DNA of 5,091 bases from T1Sed10-7 sp047921175 (GCA_047921175.1 JBLRWQ010000121.1:1-5091), one strand, 5' to 3'. Shown: positions 1 through 4,996, numbered from the stretch's first letter. Translations and numbers: made by a program. Notes: generated by a model from the letters alone, not told the origin.

Positions 1-671
1 GCGCGGGCCAGCAGGGTCTTGCCGGTCCCGGGCGGGCCGTAGAGCAGCACGCCCTTCGGGATCTTGGCGCCCATGGCCTGGAACTTCTGCGGGTTCTCGA
101 GGAACTCCTTGATCTCGCGCAGCTCCTCGACCGCGGACTCCGCGCCGGCGACGTCCGCGAAGGTCACCTTCGGCGCGTCCTTGGAGACCATCTTGGCCTT
201 GGACTTGCCGAACTGCATCACCCGGCCGCCGCCACCCTGCATGTTCTGCATCAGCAGGAAGAAGATCCCGAGGATCAGGACGAACGGGATGACGGTCGCC
301 AGGATCTGGACCAGGGCGCCGGTCTGCTCCGCGTTGAACTCGACGTCGGCGATGCGGCCCTGGTCGATCCAGCGTCGCAGCTGGTCGCCGTTGATCTCCG
401 GGTTGTAGACCACGGTGAACGCGGTCGTGGAGCCGCCGGAGCGCCGCTCACCCTCGATCACCTGCGACCGGTTGCCGATCGTCGTGACCTCGAGGTCCTG
501 GTTCTGGAGCTCCCCGGCCTCGACGGCGGACTGGAACTGCGACCACGTCAGCTCCGTCGGCGCGGTGGCCGCGCTGAGCAGGCTCCACCCGATCCACATG
601 GTGAAGAACAGGGCCAGCACCCACGGGAGGGGGCCCTTCAGGAACCGCTGGGATGGCTTCGCGTCGGCCAC
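1..671 (-). CDS. ftsH: ATP-dependent zinc metalloprotease FtsH, N-terminal part (runs off the window)
   Basis: FtsH is a membrane-anchored hexameric AAA+ protease that extracts and degrades misfolded membrane proteins and some regulators. The window holds 223 codons plus two bases. My translation starts at GTG 671 (VADAKPSQRF) and shows a first membrane helix at about residues 16-34, an extracytoplasmic FtsH_ext domain at about 37-118, a second helix at about 119-141, a Gly-rich linker (GGGG, 146-149), the conserved VTFADVAG entry to the AAA domain (169-176), and the Walker A motif GPPGTGKT at 212-219. Walker B, the second region of homology and the HEXGH protease site lie outside the window. 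GTG 671 is chosen because an AAGGTGG Shine-Dalgarno sequence lies 7 nt upstream and the N-terminus then has normal FtsH length. It follows hpt after 322 bp, so it may have its own promoter. Identity is firm; only the C-terminal part is unseen. Confidence 0.97.
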   Translation of the reverse strand, partial: MADAKPSQRFLKGPLPWVLALFFTMWIGWSLLSAATAPTELTWSQFQSAVEAGELQNQDLEVTTIGNRSQVIEGERRSGGSTTAFTVVYNPEINGDQLRRWIDQGRIADVEFNAEQTGALVQILATVIPFVLILGIFFLLMQNMQGGGGRVMQFGKSKAKMVSKDAPKVTFADVAGAESAVEELREIKEFLENPQKFQAMGAKIPKGVLLYGPPGTGKTLLAR

Positions 672-678
672 GTCACAA

Positions 679-685
679 CCACCTT
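679..685 (-). promoter_or_regulatory. Shine-Dalgarno sequence of ftsH
   Basis: The minus strand reads AAGGTGG here, ending 7 nt before GTG 671. This decides between that GTG and the out-of-frame GTG at 676, which lies too close to the site. Confidence 0.75.
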
Positions 686-752
686 GCGGGTGCCGGTGCG
701 GTGCGAACGCCGGGCAGCGTCGCGGGAGGGGCACCCTCTCGTGGAAGGTTCG

Positions 753-761
753 ATGCTACCA
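753..761 (-). promoter_or_regulatory. Candidate extended -10 promoter of ftsH
   Basis: The minus strand reads TGG-TAGCAT. TAGCAT (758-753) fits the actinobacterial TANNNT -10 hexamer, and the TG one base upstream makes it an extended -10. No good -35 exists at the usual distance (the minus strand is G-rich at 776-781), which an extended -10 can tolerate. Transcription would start near 746, giving a leader of about 75 nt before GTG 671. The call rests on motif match alone. Confidence 0.4.
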
Positions 762-829
762 GTGGGTGAGGCCTGCTCCCCCGGGCGGGATGGTGGCCGG
801 CGGCGCCGTGCGGGCTACCGAGGCGCACT

Positions 830-851
830 CCCGTTGCTCCACCGTTGCTCC
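830..851. repeat. Tandem direct repeat of CCGTTGCTCC
   Basis: CCGTTGCTCC occurs at 831-840 and 842-851, separated by a single A (11-bp period). Reverse-complement copies follow at 861-870 (GGTGCAACGG, one mismatch) and 886-895 (exact). With C830/G896 the first copy pairs over 11 bp with the last one, so the two direct copies compete for the same partners and several hairpins are possible. Confidence 0.75.
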
Positions 852-895
852 ACGAGGTTCGGTGCAACGGGCGAGCGAACCCCGAGGAGCAACGG
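842..895. repeat. Imperfect 20-bp-arm inverted repeat upstream of ftsH
   Basis: Bases 842-861 pair with 876-895 at 18 of 20 positions. The outer arm CCGTTGCTCC/GGAGCAACGG is perfect over 10 bp, the inner arm GGTTCG/CGAACC is perfect over 6 bp, and the four bases between them pair at two positions. The loop is 14 nt (862-875). It lies 98 bp after the hpt stop and about 80 bp upstream of the candidate ftsH -10. There is no T-run after either arm, so it is not a canonical intrinsic terminator. A U-less terminator, an mRNA processing site or a multi-site operator are all possible. Confidence 0.7.
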
Positions 896-961
896 GGCGG
901 GGAGATCGCGGGCCGGTCCGGGACGCGCACCACCTCGGTACTGGTGCTTCGTCCGCAGGCG

Positions 962-1003
962 TCGAGCCGACCTCAGCCGCCGGCCAGCCGACGTCAGCCG
1001 CCG
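962..1003 (-). repeat. 21-bp tandem duplication across the hpt stop codon
   Basis: On the minus strand 1003-983 and 982-962 match at 18 of 21 positions, and both begin with CGGCGGCTGA. The first copy encodes the last glycines and the TGA of hpt. The second lies exactly seven codons further on, in frame, and so supplies a second in-frame TGA (975-973). Confidence 0.65.
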
Positions 1004-1575
1004 TAGGCCTCGGGCTTGAGGGTGACGATGTCGCTCAGGCCCCGGTAGTGCTCGGCGAAGTCGAGCCCGTAGCCGACGACGAACACGTCCGGCACCTCGA
1101 AGCCGACGTAGCGGATCGGCAGCTCCACCTCGCGGCGCGTCGGCTTGGTCAGCAGCGACAGCACCTCGACCGACGCCGGCTTGCGCGACAGCAGGTTCTT
1201 CATGAGGTAGCTGAGCGTCAGGCCGGAGTCGACGATGTCCTCCGCGATGAGCACGTGGCGGCCCTCGATCTCCATGTCGAGGTCCTTGAGGATCCGCACC
1301 ACGCCGGACGAACTCGTCGCCGAGCCGTAGGAGGACACGGCCATGAAGTCGACCGCGGCGGGGATCGTGAGCCGGCGGTGCAGGTCGGCGACCACGAGGA
1401 TCGCGCCCTTGAGCACCCCGACGATCAACAGCTCCTTGCCGGCGTAGTCGCGCGAGACCTCGGCGGCCAGCTCGTCCAGCCGGGCGCTGATCTGCTCGGC
1501 CGGGATGAGGACCCGCTCCACGTTGCGGCGGTACTCCTCCGGGAGGTGCGCCAGGTCGGATGCGGCGTCGCTCAT
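994..1575 (-). CDS. hpt: Hypoxanthine(-guanine) phosphoribosyltransferase
   Basis: This cytoplasmic purine-salvage enzyme joins hypoxanthine or guanine to PRPP, giving IMP or GMP and pyrophosphate. The 193-residue product has the usual length for bacterial HPRT. Visible motifs are the pyrophosphate loop VGVLKGA (52-58), the flexible catalytic loop SSYGSATSSSG (81-91), the PRPP signature VLIAEDIVDSGLT (108-120) with the acidic pair E112-D113 and D116, the purine-contacting lysine K144 in LLTKP, and the C-terminal GYGLDFAEHYR segment (168-178). ATG 1575 is preceded by only a weak GGGA six bases upstream. It lies 60 bp after the tilS stop in the same direction and is probably cotranscribed with tilS. 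The 3' end carries a 21-bp duplication with a second in-frame stop. Identity is firm; preference between hypoxanthine and guanine cannot be read from sequence. Confidence 0.96.
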   Translation of the reverse strand: MSDAASDLAHLPEEYRRNVERVLIPAEQISARLDELAAEVSRDYAGKELLIVGVLKGAILVVADLHRRLTIPAAVDFMAVSSYGSATSSSGVVRILKDLDMEIEGRHVLIAEDIVDSGLTLSYLMKNLLSRKPASVEVLSLLTKPTRREVELPIRYVGFEVPDVFVVGYGLDFAEHYRGLSDIVTLKPEAYGG

Positions 1576-1604
1576 GACGGATCCCGTCGTTGCTCGGCTC
1601 GGCT

Positions 1605-1619
1605 GGTGGTGGCACCACC
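1605..1619. repeat. Short inverted repeat between tilS and hpt
   Basis: The 15 bases have perfect 7-bp arms (GGTGGTG/CACCACC) around one central base. As RNA on the minus strand this folds to a 6-bp stem with a GCC triloop, 17 bases after the tilS stop and about 30 bases before the hpt start. No T-tract follows. It could modulate tilS-hpt readthrough or protect mRNA ends, but a chance match is not excluded. Confidence 0.45.
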
Positions 1620-1635
1620 TCGGGCGGTGGCGAGC

Positions 1636-3195
1636 CTAGTGCGGTGGTGCTGGGGGCGCGGTAGCGCCGGTCGGGCCCGCTGGTGTCGACGCGGCCGTCG
1701 GCCCGGTCGCGGTCGGCGGCGTCGGCGCGGCCGTCGCGGTCGCGTGGACGACCGCCAGCGCCACCTGCGGGTCGCGGTGGCCGGCGAGCTGCAGCGCCAC
1801 GTCCACGGCGTAGCCCGGCACCCACACCACCCGCTCGCCCGTGACGACGATCGGCCAGCGCGTGCGCAGCAACCTCGGGACGTGCGCGTCGCGCAGCACC
1901 GCGGCGACCCGGCGCGTGCCGGCGGCGGTGCGGATGCGGTCGCCGGGCTCGGCGGGACGGGCGACCAGCCCACCGGGCATGCGTGGCAGCAGCACCTGGA
2001 CGCGGTTTCGGTGGCCGCCGGTGGGGGTGAGCAGGGTCTCGGGCTGCAGCGGCTCCGGCTGCCAGCGGGCGGGGATGCCGAGGTCGAGCTGGGGGGCCTC
2101 GGCGACCCGCTCGAGCTCCTGCTTGGTCGGCGTGCGTGCCAGCAGGGCGGCGTCGAGCTCCGGCCAGGCGGTCGCGCCGGGCAGCGTCAACACCCTGAGC
2201 GTCGGCGGGGGCGCCTGGGTCGGCGCGAAGATCAGCACCGCGCGGGTGACCTCCAGGTCGACGCCGCCGGGCAGGGTGGCACGGGTGCCGGGCTCGGCGG
2301 TGAGCACGCGGGCGATCGTGTCGGCCGACGGCGGCTGGTCGAGGTGGGGGGCCAGCGCGTCGCGGATGCGGCGGCGGGCGAGCGCCCGGTGGGCGCGCCG
2401 GAGCGCCGGGCGCTGCACGACGGTCAGCTCACCGAGGTGGTGGCAGGCGATCGCCTGGCGGGCGGCGACCGCGAGCGCGTCGGCGTCGTCGTGGGCGAGC
2501 GCCGCGAGGCGGGTGAGCGCCCCGACCGGGTCGGGGGCGACGCGGGCGAGCGCGGGCAGGACCTCGTGCCGGACGATCGCGCGGCGCACGGCCGGGTCGG
2601 TGTTGGTGTGGTCGGTGGCGTACGGCAGGCCGTCGCCGACGACGAAGGCCAGGATGTCCGGGCGGCGCAGCCGGAGCAGCGGCCGACGCAGGCGCCCGTC
2701 GTGGGCGCGCATCGAGGCGAGCCCGTCGAGCCCCGTGCCGCGGGCGGCGCGGTAGAGCACCGTCTCGGCCTGGTCCTCGGCGGTGTGGCCGAGCAGGATC
2801 GCGGCGGCCCCGAGCCGGTCGGCGGCGTCGTGCAGGGCGGCGTAGCGGGCGGTGCGGGCGGCGGCCTCCGGCCCGCCGGCGCCCTGGCTGGCGACCTGCA
2901 CCCGGTCGGAACGGGAGGCGGCGCCGAGCCAGCGGGCGTGCTGGGTGACCAGCAGGGCCTCGGCGTCCTCCACCTCGGCGGCCCTGAGGCCGTGGGCGAC
3001 GTGGACCAGGGTCAGCTGCAGGTCGGGCCGGGCCTCCGCGGTCAGGAACGCGAGCGCGGTGGAGTCCGGTCCGCCCGAGCAGGCCACGACGACCGGCGCT
3101 TCGGTCGGCAGGGCGGCGAGCTGGCGTGCCACCTCGGCGACCAGGTCGTCACGGGGACGTCCGGCCGGCAGGGCGGCGACCGGGCCGGGGGTCAT
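1636..3195 (-). CDS. tilS: tRNA(Ile)-lysidine synthetase TilS
   Basis: TilS uses ATP and lysine to convert C34 of the CAU-anticodon tRNA-Ile to lysidine, switching the tRNA from reading AUG to AUA; it is normally essential. The 519-residue product has the N-type PP-loop SGGPDSTAL (40-48), LVHVAHGLR (63-71), the GHTAEDQAETVLYR segment (136-149), RGTGLDGLASM (152-162), RPLL (171-174) and TNTDPAVRRAIVRHEVLP (197-214), all typical of the catalytic domain. A middle domain follows, then a TilS C-terminal domain (about 400-465; RPAEPGDRIR, then VWVPGYAVD). The last 34 or so residues are an Ala/Pro/Thr-rich tail that looks disordered. Many actinobacterial TilS proteins are near 320-350 residues, so this is long. 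ATG 3195 overlaps the upstream stop in ATGA, suggesting translational coupling; Shine-Dalgarno support is weak. Identity is firm. Confidence 0.96.
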   Translation of the reverse strand: MTPGPVAALPAGRPRDDLVAEVARQLAALPTEAPVVVACSGGPDSTALAFLTAEARPDLQLTLVHVAHGLRAAEVEDAEALLVTQHARWLGAASRSDRVQVASQGAGGPEAAARTARYAALHDAADRLGAAAILLGHTAEDQAETVLYRAARGTGLDGLASMRAHDGRLRRPLLRLRRPDILAFVVGDGLPYATDHTNTDPAVRRAIVRHEVLPALARVAPDPVGALTRLAALAHDDADALAVAARQAIACHHLGELTVVQRPALRRAHRALARRRIRDALAPHLDQPPSADTIARVLTAEPGTRATLPGGVDLEVTRAVLIFAPTQAPPPTLRVLTLPGATAWPELDAALLARTPTKQELERVAEAPQLDLGIPARWQPEPLQPETLLTPTGGHRNRVQVLLPRMPGGLVARPAEPGDRIRTAAGTRRVAAVLRDAHVPRLLRTRWPIVVTGERVVWVPGYAVDVALQLAGHRDPQVALAVVHATATAAPTPPTATGPTAASTPAGPTGATAPPAPPH

Positions 3196-4343
3196 GGGGC
3201 CTGGTCCTCGCCGTCCTCGGGCGCCTCGGGTGACTCGGGCACCTCGGCTACCTCGCCTGCCTGGACGACACGGGCGAGCCAGCCGTCGGGGTCGGCGATC
3301 TCGTCGCCGCGCGGCAGGTTGTCGGCCTTGCCGAAGGCGCGGTTGAGCCCGTCGGTGCCGGCCTGCTCCAGCACGGCACGGACGAACACCTCGCCGTCTC
3401 GGTACTGGCGCCGCTTCATCTCCAACCCCGCCACCGCCGTCAGCACCTTCGAGGCGATGTCGCCCTGCCGGTTCGCCAGCGCCTCCCGCACCCCCTCCGG
3501 GTCTTCGATGCCGGCGCCGGTGGCCGAGTACATGGTGGCGTTGCCGTGGCCCTCGAGCAGGCTCATGAGCCCCTGCGCCTCGTCCATCACCTCGGCCTGT
3601 TCGGGGGTGAGCACCGTCTCGAGCAGCGGCTTGAGGTCGCCGGTCTCCTTGGCCTTGGCGATCGCGGCGGGGAGCTTGGGCGCCAGCTCGGCGAGGTGGT
3701 GGGCGTCGACGCGGGTGTGCTCGAGGTAGCGCGCCACCAGGTCGCGCAGGTGGTCGCCGAGCCAGCCGCCGCTGCCGTCGAACTGCAGGCGGTGGGTGAC
3801 CTCGTGCAGGACCACGGTGCGGCGGATGTCGTCCGCGAGGTCGCCGTGCTCCTCGGCGAGCGCCAGCACGTTGGGACCGACCAGCAGCAGCTGGCCGCTG
3901 CCTGCGCCCGCCAGGGGCAGGACGAACTGGCCGAGCACCTTGGTGGACAGCAGCCCGAGCAGCCCGCCGAGCTGCAGCCCGAGCACCCGGCGGCTGGCGG
4001 CGGGGCGCTGCTCCAGGCGCTCGCGCAGGGGCTCGAAGGAGGCGGCGATGACCTCGACGTTGGTGCGGACCCAGGCGCTGCGACCGACCACCCGGATCGA
4101 GGTGGGGGGCAGGTCGGCGCCGAGCCCGGTGAAGGCCCGGGCGGCAGCGTCGATCGTCGGCAGCTCGGCATGAACCGCGCGGGTGAGCGCGGCGGCCCGG
4201 GCCGGGTCGTGCCGCGGGAAGGGCGCGACGAACCGGGCCGTGCGCAGCGCCAGCTCCGGGTCGACGAGCGGTGCGCGGCCCGGGGTGTCGTGGGGCGCGG
4301 TGCCGTGGGGCGCGGTGCCGCGGGGCGCGGTGTCGTGGGGCAA
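3192..4343 (-). CDS. Zinc-dependent metallopeptidase, DUF2342 / F420-biosynthesis-associated family
   Basis: This is a zincin-like protein of a family nearly restricted to Actinomycetota, often beside tilS and hpt; its substrate is unknown and the F420 label comes only from co-occurrence. From TTG 4343 it has 383 residues: a repetitive Pro/His/Thr/Ala N-terminus (2-25), a family-like region from about 27 (LVDPELALRTARF), RVVGRSAWVRTNVEVIAASF (84-103), a Gly/Leu-rich stretch (122-150), the zinc motif HEVTH at 180-184, MSLLEGHGNATMY (260-272) whose E264 is a plausible third ligand, and an acidic tail (363-383). I see no signal peptide. The start is uncertain: TTG 4343 lacks a good Shine-Dalgarno sequence and no ATG or GTG lies nearby in frame, whereas CTG 4436 has GAAGG 7 nt upstream, overlaps the previous stop in CTGA, and would give 414 residues. 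The stop overlaps the tilS start by 4 bp. Family call is solid; biochemical activity is inferred. Confidence 0.88.
   Translation of the reverse strand: MPHDTAPRGTAPHGTAPHDTPGRAPLVDPELALRTARFVAPFPRHDPARAAALTRAVHAELPTIDAAARAFTGLGADLPPTSIRVVGRSAWVRTNVEVIAASFEPLRERLEQRPAASRRVLGLQLGGLLGLLSTKVLGQFVLPLAGAGSGQLLLVGPNVLALAEEHGDLADDIRRTVVLHEVTHRLQFDGSGGWLGDHLRDLVARYLEHTRVDAHHLAELAPKLPAAIAKAKETGDLKPLLETVLTPEQAEVMDEAQGLMSLLEGHGNATMYSATGAGIEDPEGVREALANRQGDIASKVLTAVAGLEMKRRQYRDGEVFVRAVLEQAGTDGLNRAFGKADNLPRGDEIADPDGWLARVVQAGEVAEVPESPEAPEDGEDQAP
4286..4340. repeat. 15-bp tandem repeat at the metallopeptidase 5' end
   Basis: Three full units (4286-4300, 4301-4315, 4316-4330) and a 10-base partial unit (4331-4340) follow the plus-strand pattern TGYCGYGGGGCGCGG. 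In the minus-strand frame they encode an imperfect pentapeptide series, PHDTA-PRGTA-PHGTA-PHDTP. A period divisible by three keeps the frame if copy number changes, so the tract could vary between strains without breaking the gene. Confidence 0.85.
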
Positions 4344-4390
4344 CGTCGAGGGGTCAGCCTCGGGCGCGGGATCGAGCGGGGGCTGGTGGC

Positions 4391-4405
4391 CGTTCGTACC
4401 GAACG
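4391..4405. repeat. Perfect 6-bp-arm inverted repeat upstream of the metallopeptidase TTG
   Basis: CGTTCG-TAC-CGAACG forms a perfect hairpin with a three-base loop, inside the 89 bp between the membrane-protein stop and TTG 4343. If translation really begins at CTG 4436 this segment is coding; otherwise it would lie in the untranslated spacer. No T-run follows, so a classical terminator is unlikely. Confidence 0.45.
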
Positions 4406-4432
4406 TCGCCTCGGGGTCCTGCGGCTCGGAGC

Positions 4433-4798
4433 TCAGCTGGATGCCTTCGCCCGCTCCGGACCGACGACACGGAAGCGGTAGATCAGCAGCAGGACGGCGA
4501 CACCGACGAAGCCGAGCCCCGTCAGCAGCCAGGCCGCGGCCCAGGTGAAGGGCGTCTCGCGGTCGCCGTAGTCACCGAGATCGCGGGCCGGGTTGTCCTC
4601 CTGGGTGCGCGGCGCCGGCTCCGGGCCGACGGGCGCGCCCTCCACCGCGAGGATAGAGACGTCCGCTGCCATGACGGCTGCGGGCGCGTCGGCGTCGTTG
4701 GCCGGGGTGTCCCGGGCGTCTGGGGCGGCCAGCGCGAGGCCCGGCAGGAGCAGCAGGGCGGCGAGCACCACGGCCAGCAGCGCGCTCAGGCGACGCAT
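4433..4798 (-). CDS. Small secreted, single-pass membrane-anchored protein of unknown function
   Basis: I do not recognise the family. The 121-residue product has a clear Sec signal peptide: a basic start (MRRL), a Leu/Ala/Val core (5-22) and a probable cleavage site after LALA (residue 24). A low-complexity Ala/Pro/Asp/Glu-rich extracytoplasmic stretch follows (25-84), then a transmembrane helix at about 86-107 and a short basic cytoplasmic end beginning YRFRVV. The predicted topology is type I, outside to inside. ATG 4798 has a strong Shine-Dalgarno sequence (GAAAGG, 7 nt spacing) and the signal peptide begins right at it, so the start is well supported. It is the first gene of the minus-strand group. 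In related loci this position is often held by a D-alanyl-D-alanine carboxypeptidase, but no penicillin-binding motif is present here. The downstream metallopeptidase may be cotranscribed. Confidence 0.82.
   Translation of the reverse strand: MRRLSALLAVVLAALLLLPGLALAAPDARDTPANDADAPAAVMAADVSILAVEGAPVGPEPAPRTQEDNPARDLGDYGDRETPFTWAAAWLLTGLGFVGVAVLLLIYRFRVVGPERAKASS
4434..4448 (-). promoter_or_regulatory. Possible ribosome binding site and CTG start for the metallopeptidase
   Basis: The minus strand reads GAAGG (4448-4444), then 7 nt, then CTG (4436-4434) in frame with the metallopeptidase. The CTG shares CTGA with the stop of the upstream gene, mirroring the ATGA junction between metallopeptidase and tilS. 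The added 31 residues are Pro/Glu/Asp-rich. CTG starts are rare and the GAAGG also encodes part of the upstream protein, so this remains a hypothesis. Confidence 0.35.
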
Positions 4799-4805
4799 CC
4801 CAGGA

Positions 4806-4811
4806 CCTTTC
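4806..4811 (-). promoter_or_regulatory. Shine-Dalgarno sequence of the small membrane protein
   Basis: The minus strand reads GAAAGG, seven bases before ATG 4798. It is one of the two best ribosome binding sites in the window and fixes this start. Confidence 0.75.
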
Positions 4812-4886
4812 GCACGGCAGGGTCGACGGCGGAGGGGAGCCTACCCGCTCGCTCGCGTGGCGCCCGAGCCGCGGGGTGCGTTGGCA

Positions 4887-4900
4887 GGTCCGGCCGGACC
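4887..4900. repeat. Perfect 14-bp palindrome GGTCCGGCCGGACC
   Basis: The sequence equals its own reverse complement over all 14 bases. It lies 89 bp upstream of ATG 4798, inside the leader if the weak minus-strand promoter at 4926-4954 is real. It could be a dimeric regulator site, but G+C-rich palindromes of this size also arise by chance. Confidence 0.6.
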
Positions 4901-4919
4901 ACCTCGGTGCCCGATGTTC

Positions 4920-4954
4920 GTGACGATCCGACGATGGGACCGTCGATCTGTCAC
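4920..4954. repeat. Bulged 13-bp inverted repeat in the upstream intergenic region
   Basis: GTGAC pairs with GTCAC, GATC (4925-4928) with GATC (4945-4948), and GACG (4930-4933) with CGTC (4941-4944), around a 7-base loop. Single-base bulges at 4929 and 4949 separate the blocks. The hairpin spans the weak minus-strand promoter candidate, so as DNA it could be an operator. Confidence 0.55.
4926..4954 (-). promoter_or_regulatory. Weak candidate promoter of the minus-strand operon
   Basis: The minus strand has GTGACA (4954-4949, one mismatch to TTGACA), 17 bp, then TCGGAT (4931-4926, one mismatch to TANNNT). Transcription would start near 4918, leaving a leader of about 120 nt before ATG 4798. 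Other weak matches may exist, so treat the position as tentative. Confidence 0.3.
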
Positions 4955-4965
4955 ACAGCTCATCG

Positions 4966-4992
4966 CCCCGCAGCCCTCCCCCCGCCCCGCCC
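4966..4992 (-). other. G-run cluster with G-quadruplex potential
   Basis: On the minus strand 4992-4974 reads as four G-runs of 3, 4, 6 and 3 bases separated by single bases (C, C, A), with a fifth run of four at 4969-4966. Single-base loops fit the canonical quadruplex pattern, and the plus strand could form an i-motif. It lies between the plus-strand operator candidate and the minus-strand promoter candidate. Confidence 0.6.
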
Positions 4993-4996
4993 GCGC

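Larger units (their letters stand above)
672..993. other. 322-bp non-coding gap between hpt and ftsH
   Basis: No convincing gene lies here. Open frames crossing it on either strand are Arg/Pro/Gly-rich, have no recognisable domain, and are extensions of shadows of the flanking genes. From hpt towards ftsH it contains a degenerate copy of the hpt 3' end (962-982), a large imperfect palindrome with repeated arms (830-896), an extended -10 promoter candidate (753-761) and the ftsH ribosome binding site. Such a gap between otherwise closely packed genes suggests separate control of ftsH. Confidence 0.7.

Noticed and set aside
64..408. Plus-strand 114-codon frame opposite ftsH
   Set aside because: Antisense to the conserved FtsH membrane and AAA entry regions; no domain of its own.
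856..881. tRNA-like GGTTCG...CGAACC segment
   Set aside because: Only a 6-bp stem resembles part of a tRNA; there is no acceptor, D or anticodon arm around it.
842..895. Intrinsic (rho-independent) terminator for hpt
   Set aside because: The stem is strong but neither strand has a T-run after it, and the loop and internal mismatches are large. It is kept as an inverted repeat rather than a terminator.
815..1825. Minus-strand 336-codon frame covering hpt in another register
   Set aside because: Arg/Ala/Gly-rich shadow; the hpt frame carries all catalytic motifs.
415..3729. A 1104-codon open frame on the plus strand, antisense to ftsH, hpt, tilS and the metallopeptidase
   Set aside because: It is Arg/Gly/Ala/Val-rich low complexity with no domain, crosses both coding and intergenic DNA, and exists because high G+C at third positions removes stop codons from the antisense frame. 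The opposite strand encodes unmistakable conserved proteins.
3546..4481. Plus-strand 311-codon open frame opposite the metallopeptidase
   Set aside because: Gly/Gln/Glu/Arg-rich antisense shadow with no recognisable motif and no supported start.
4920..4955. CRP-like TGTGA...TCACG site on the minus strand
   Set aside because: The half-sites are about 20 bp or more apart, far beyond the 6-bp spacing of CRP family operators; the symmetry is better described as a bulged hairpin.
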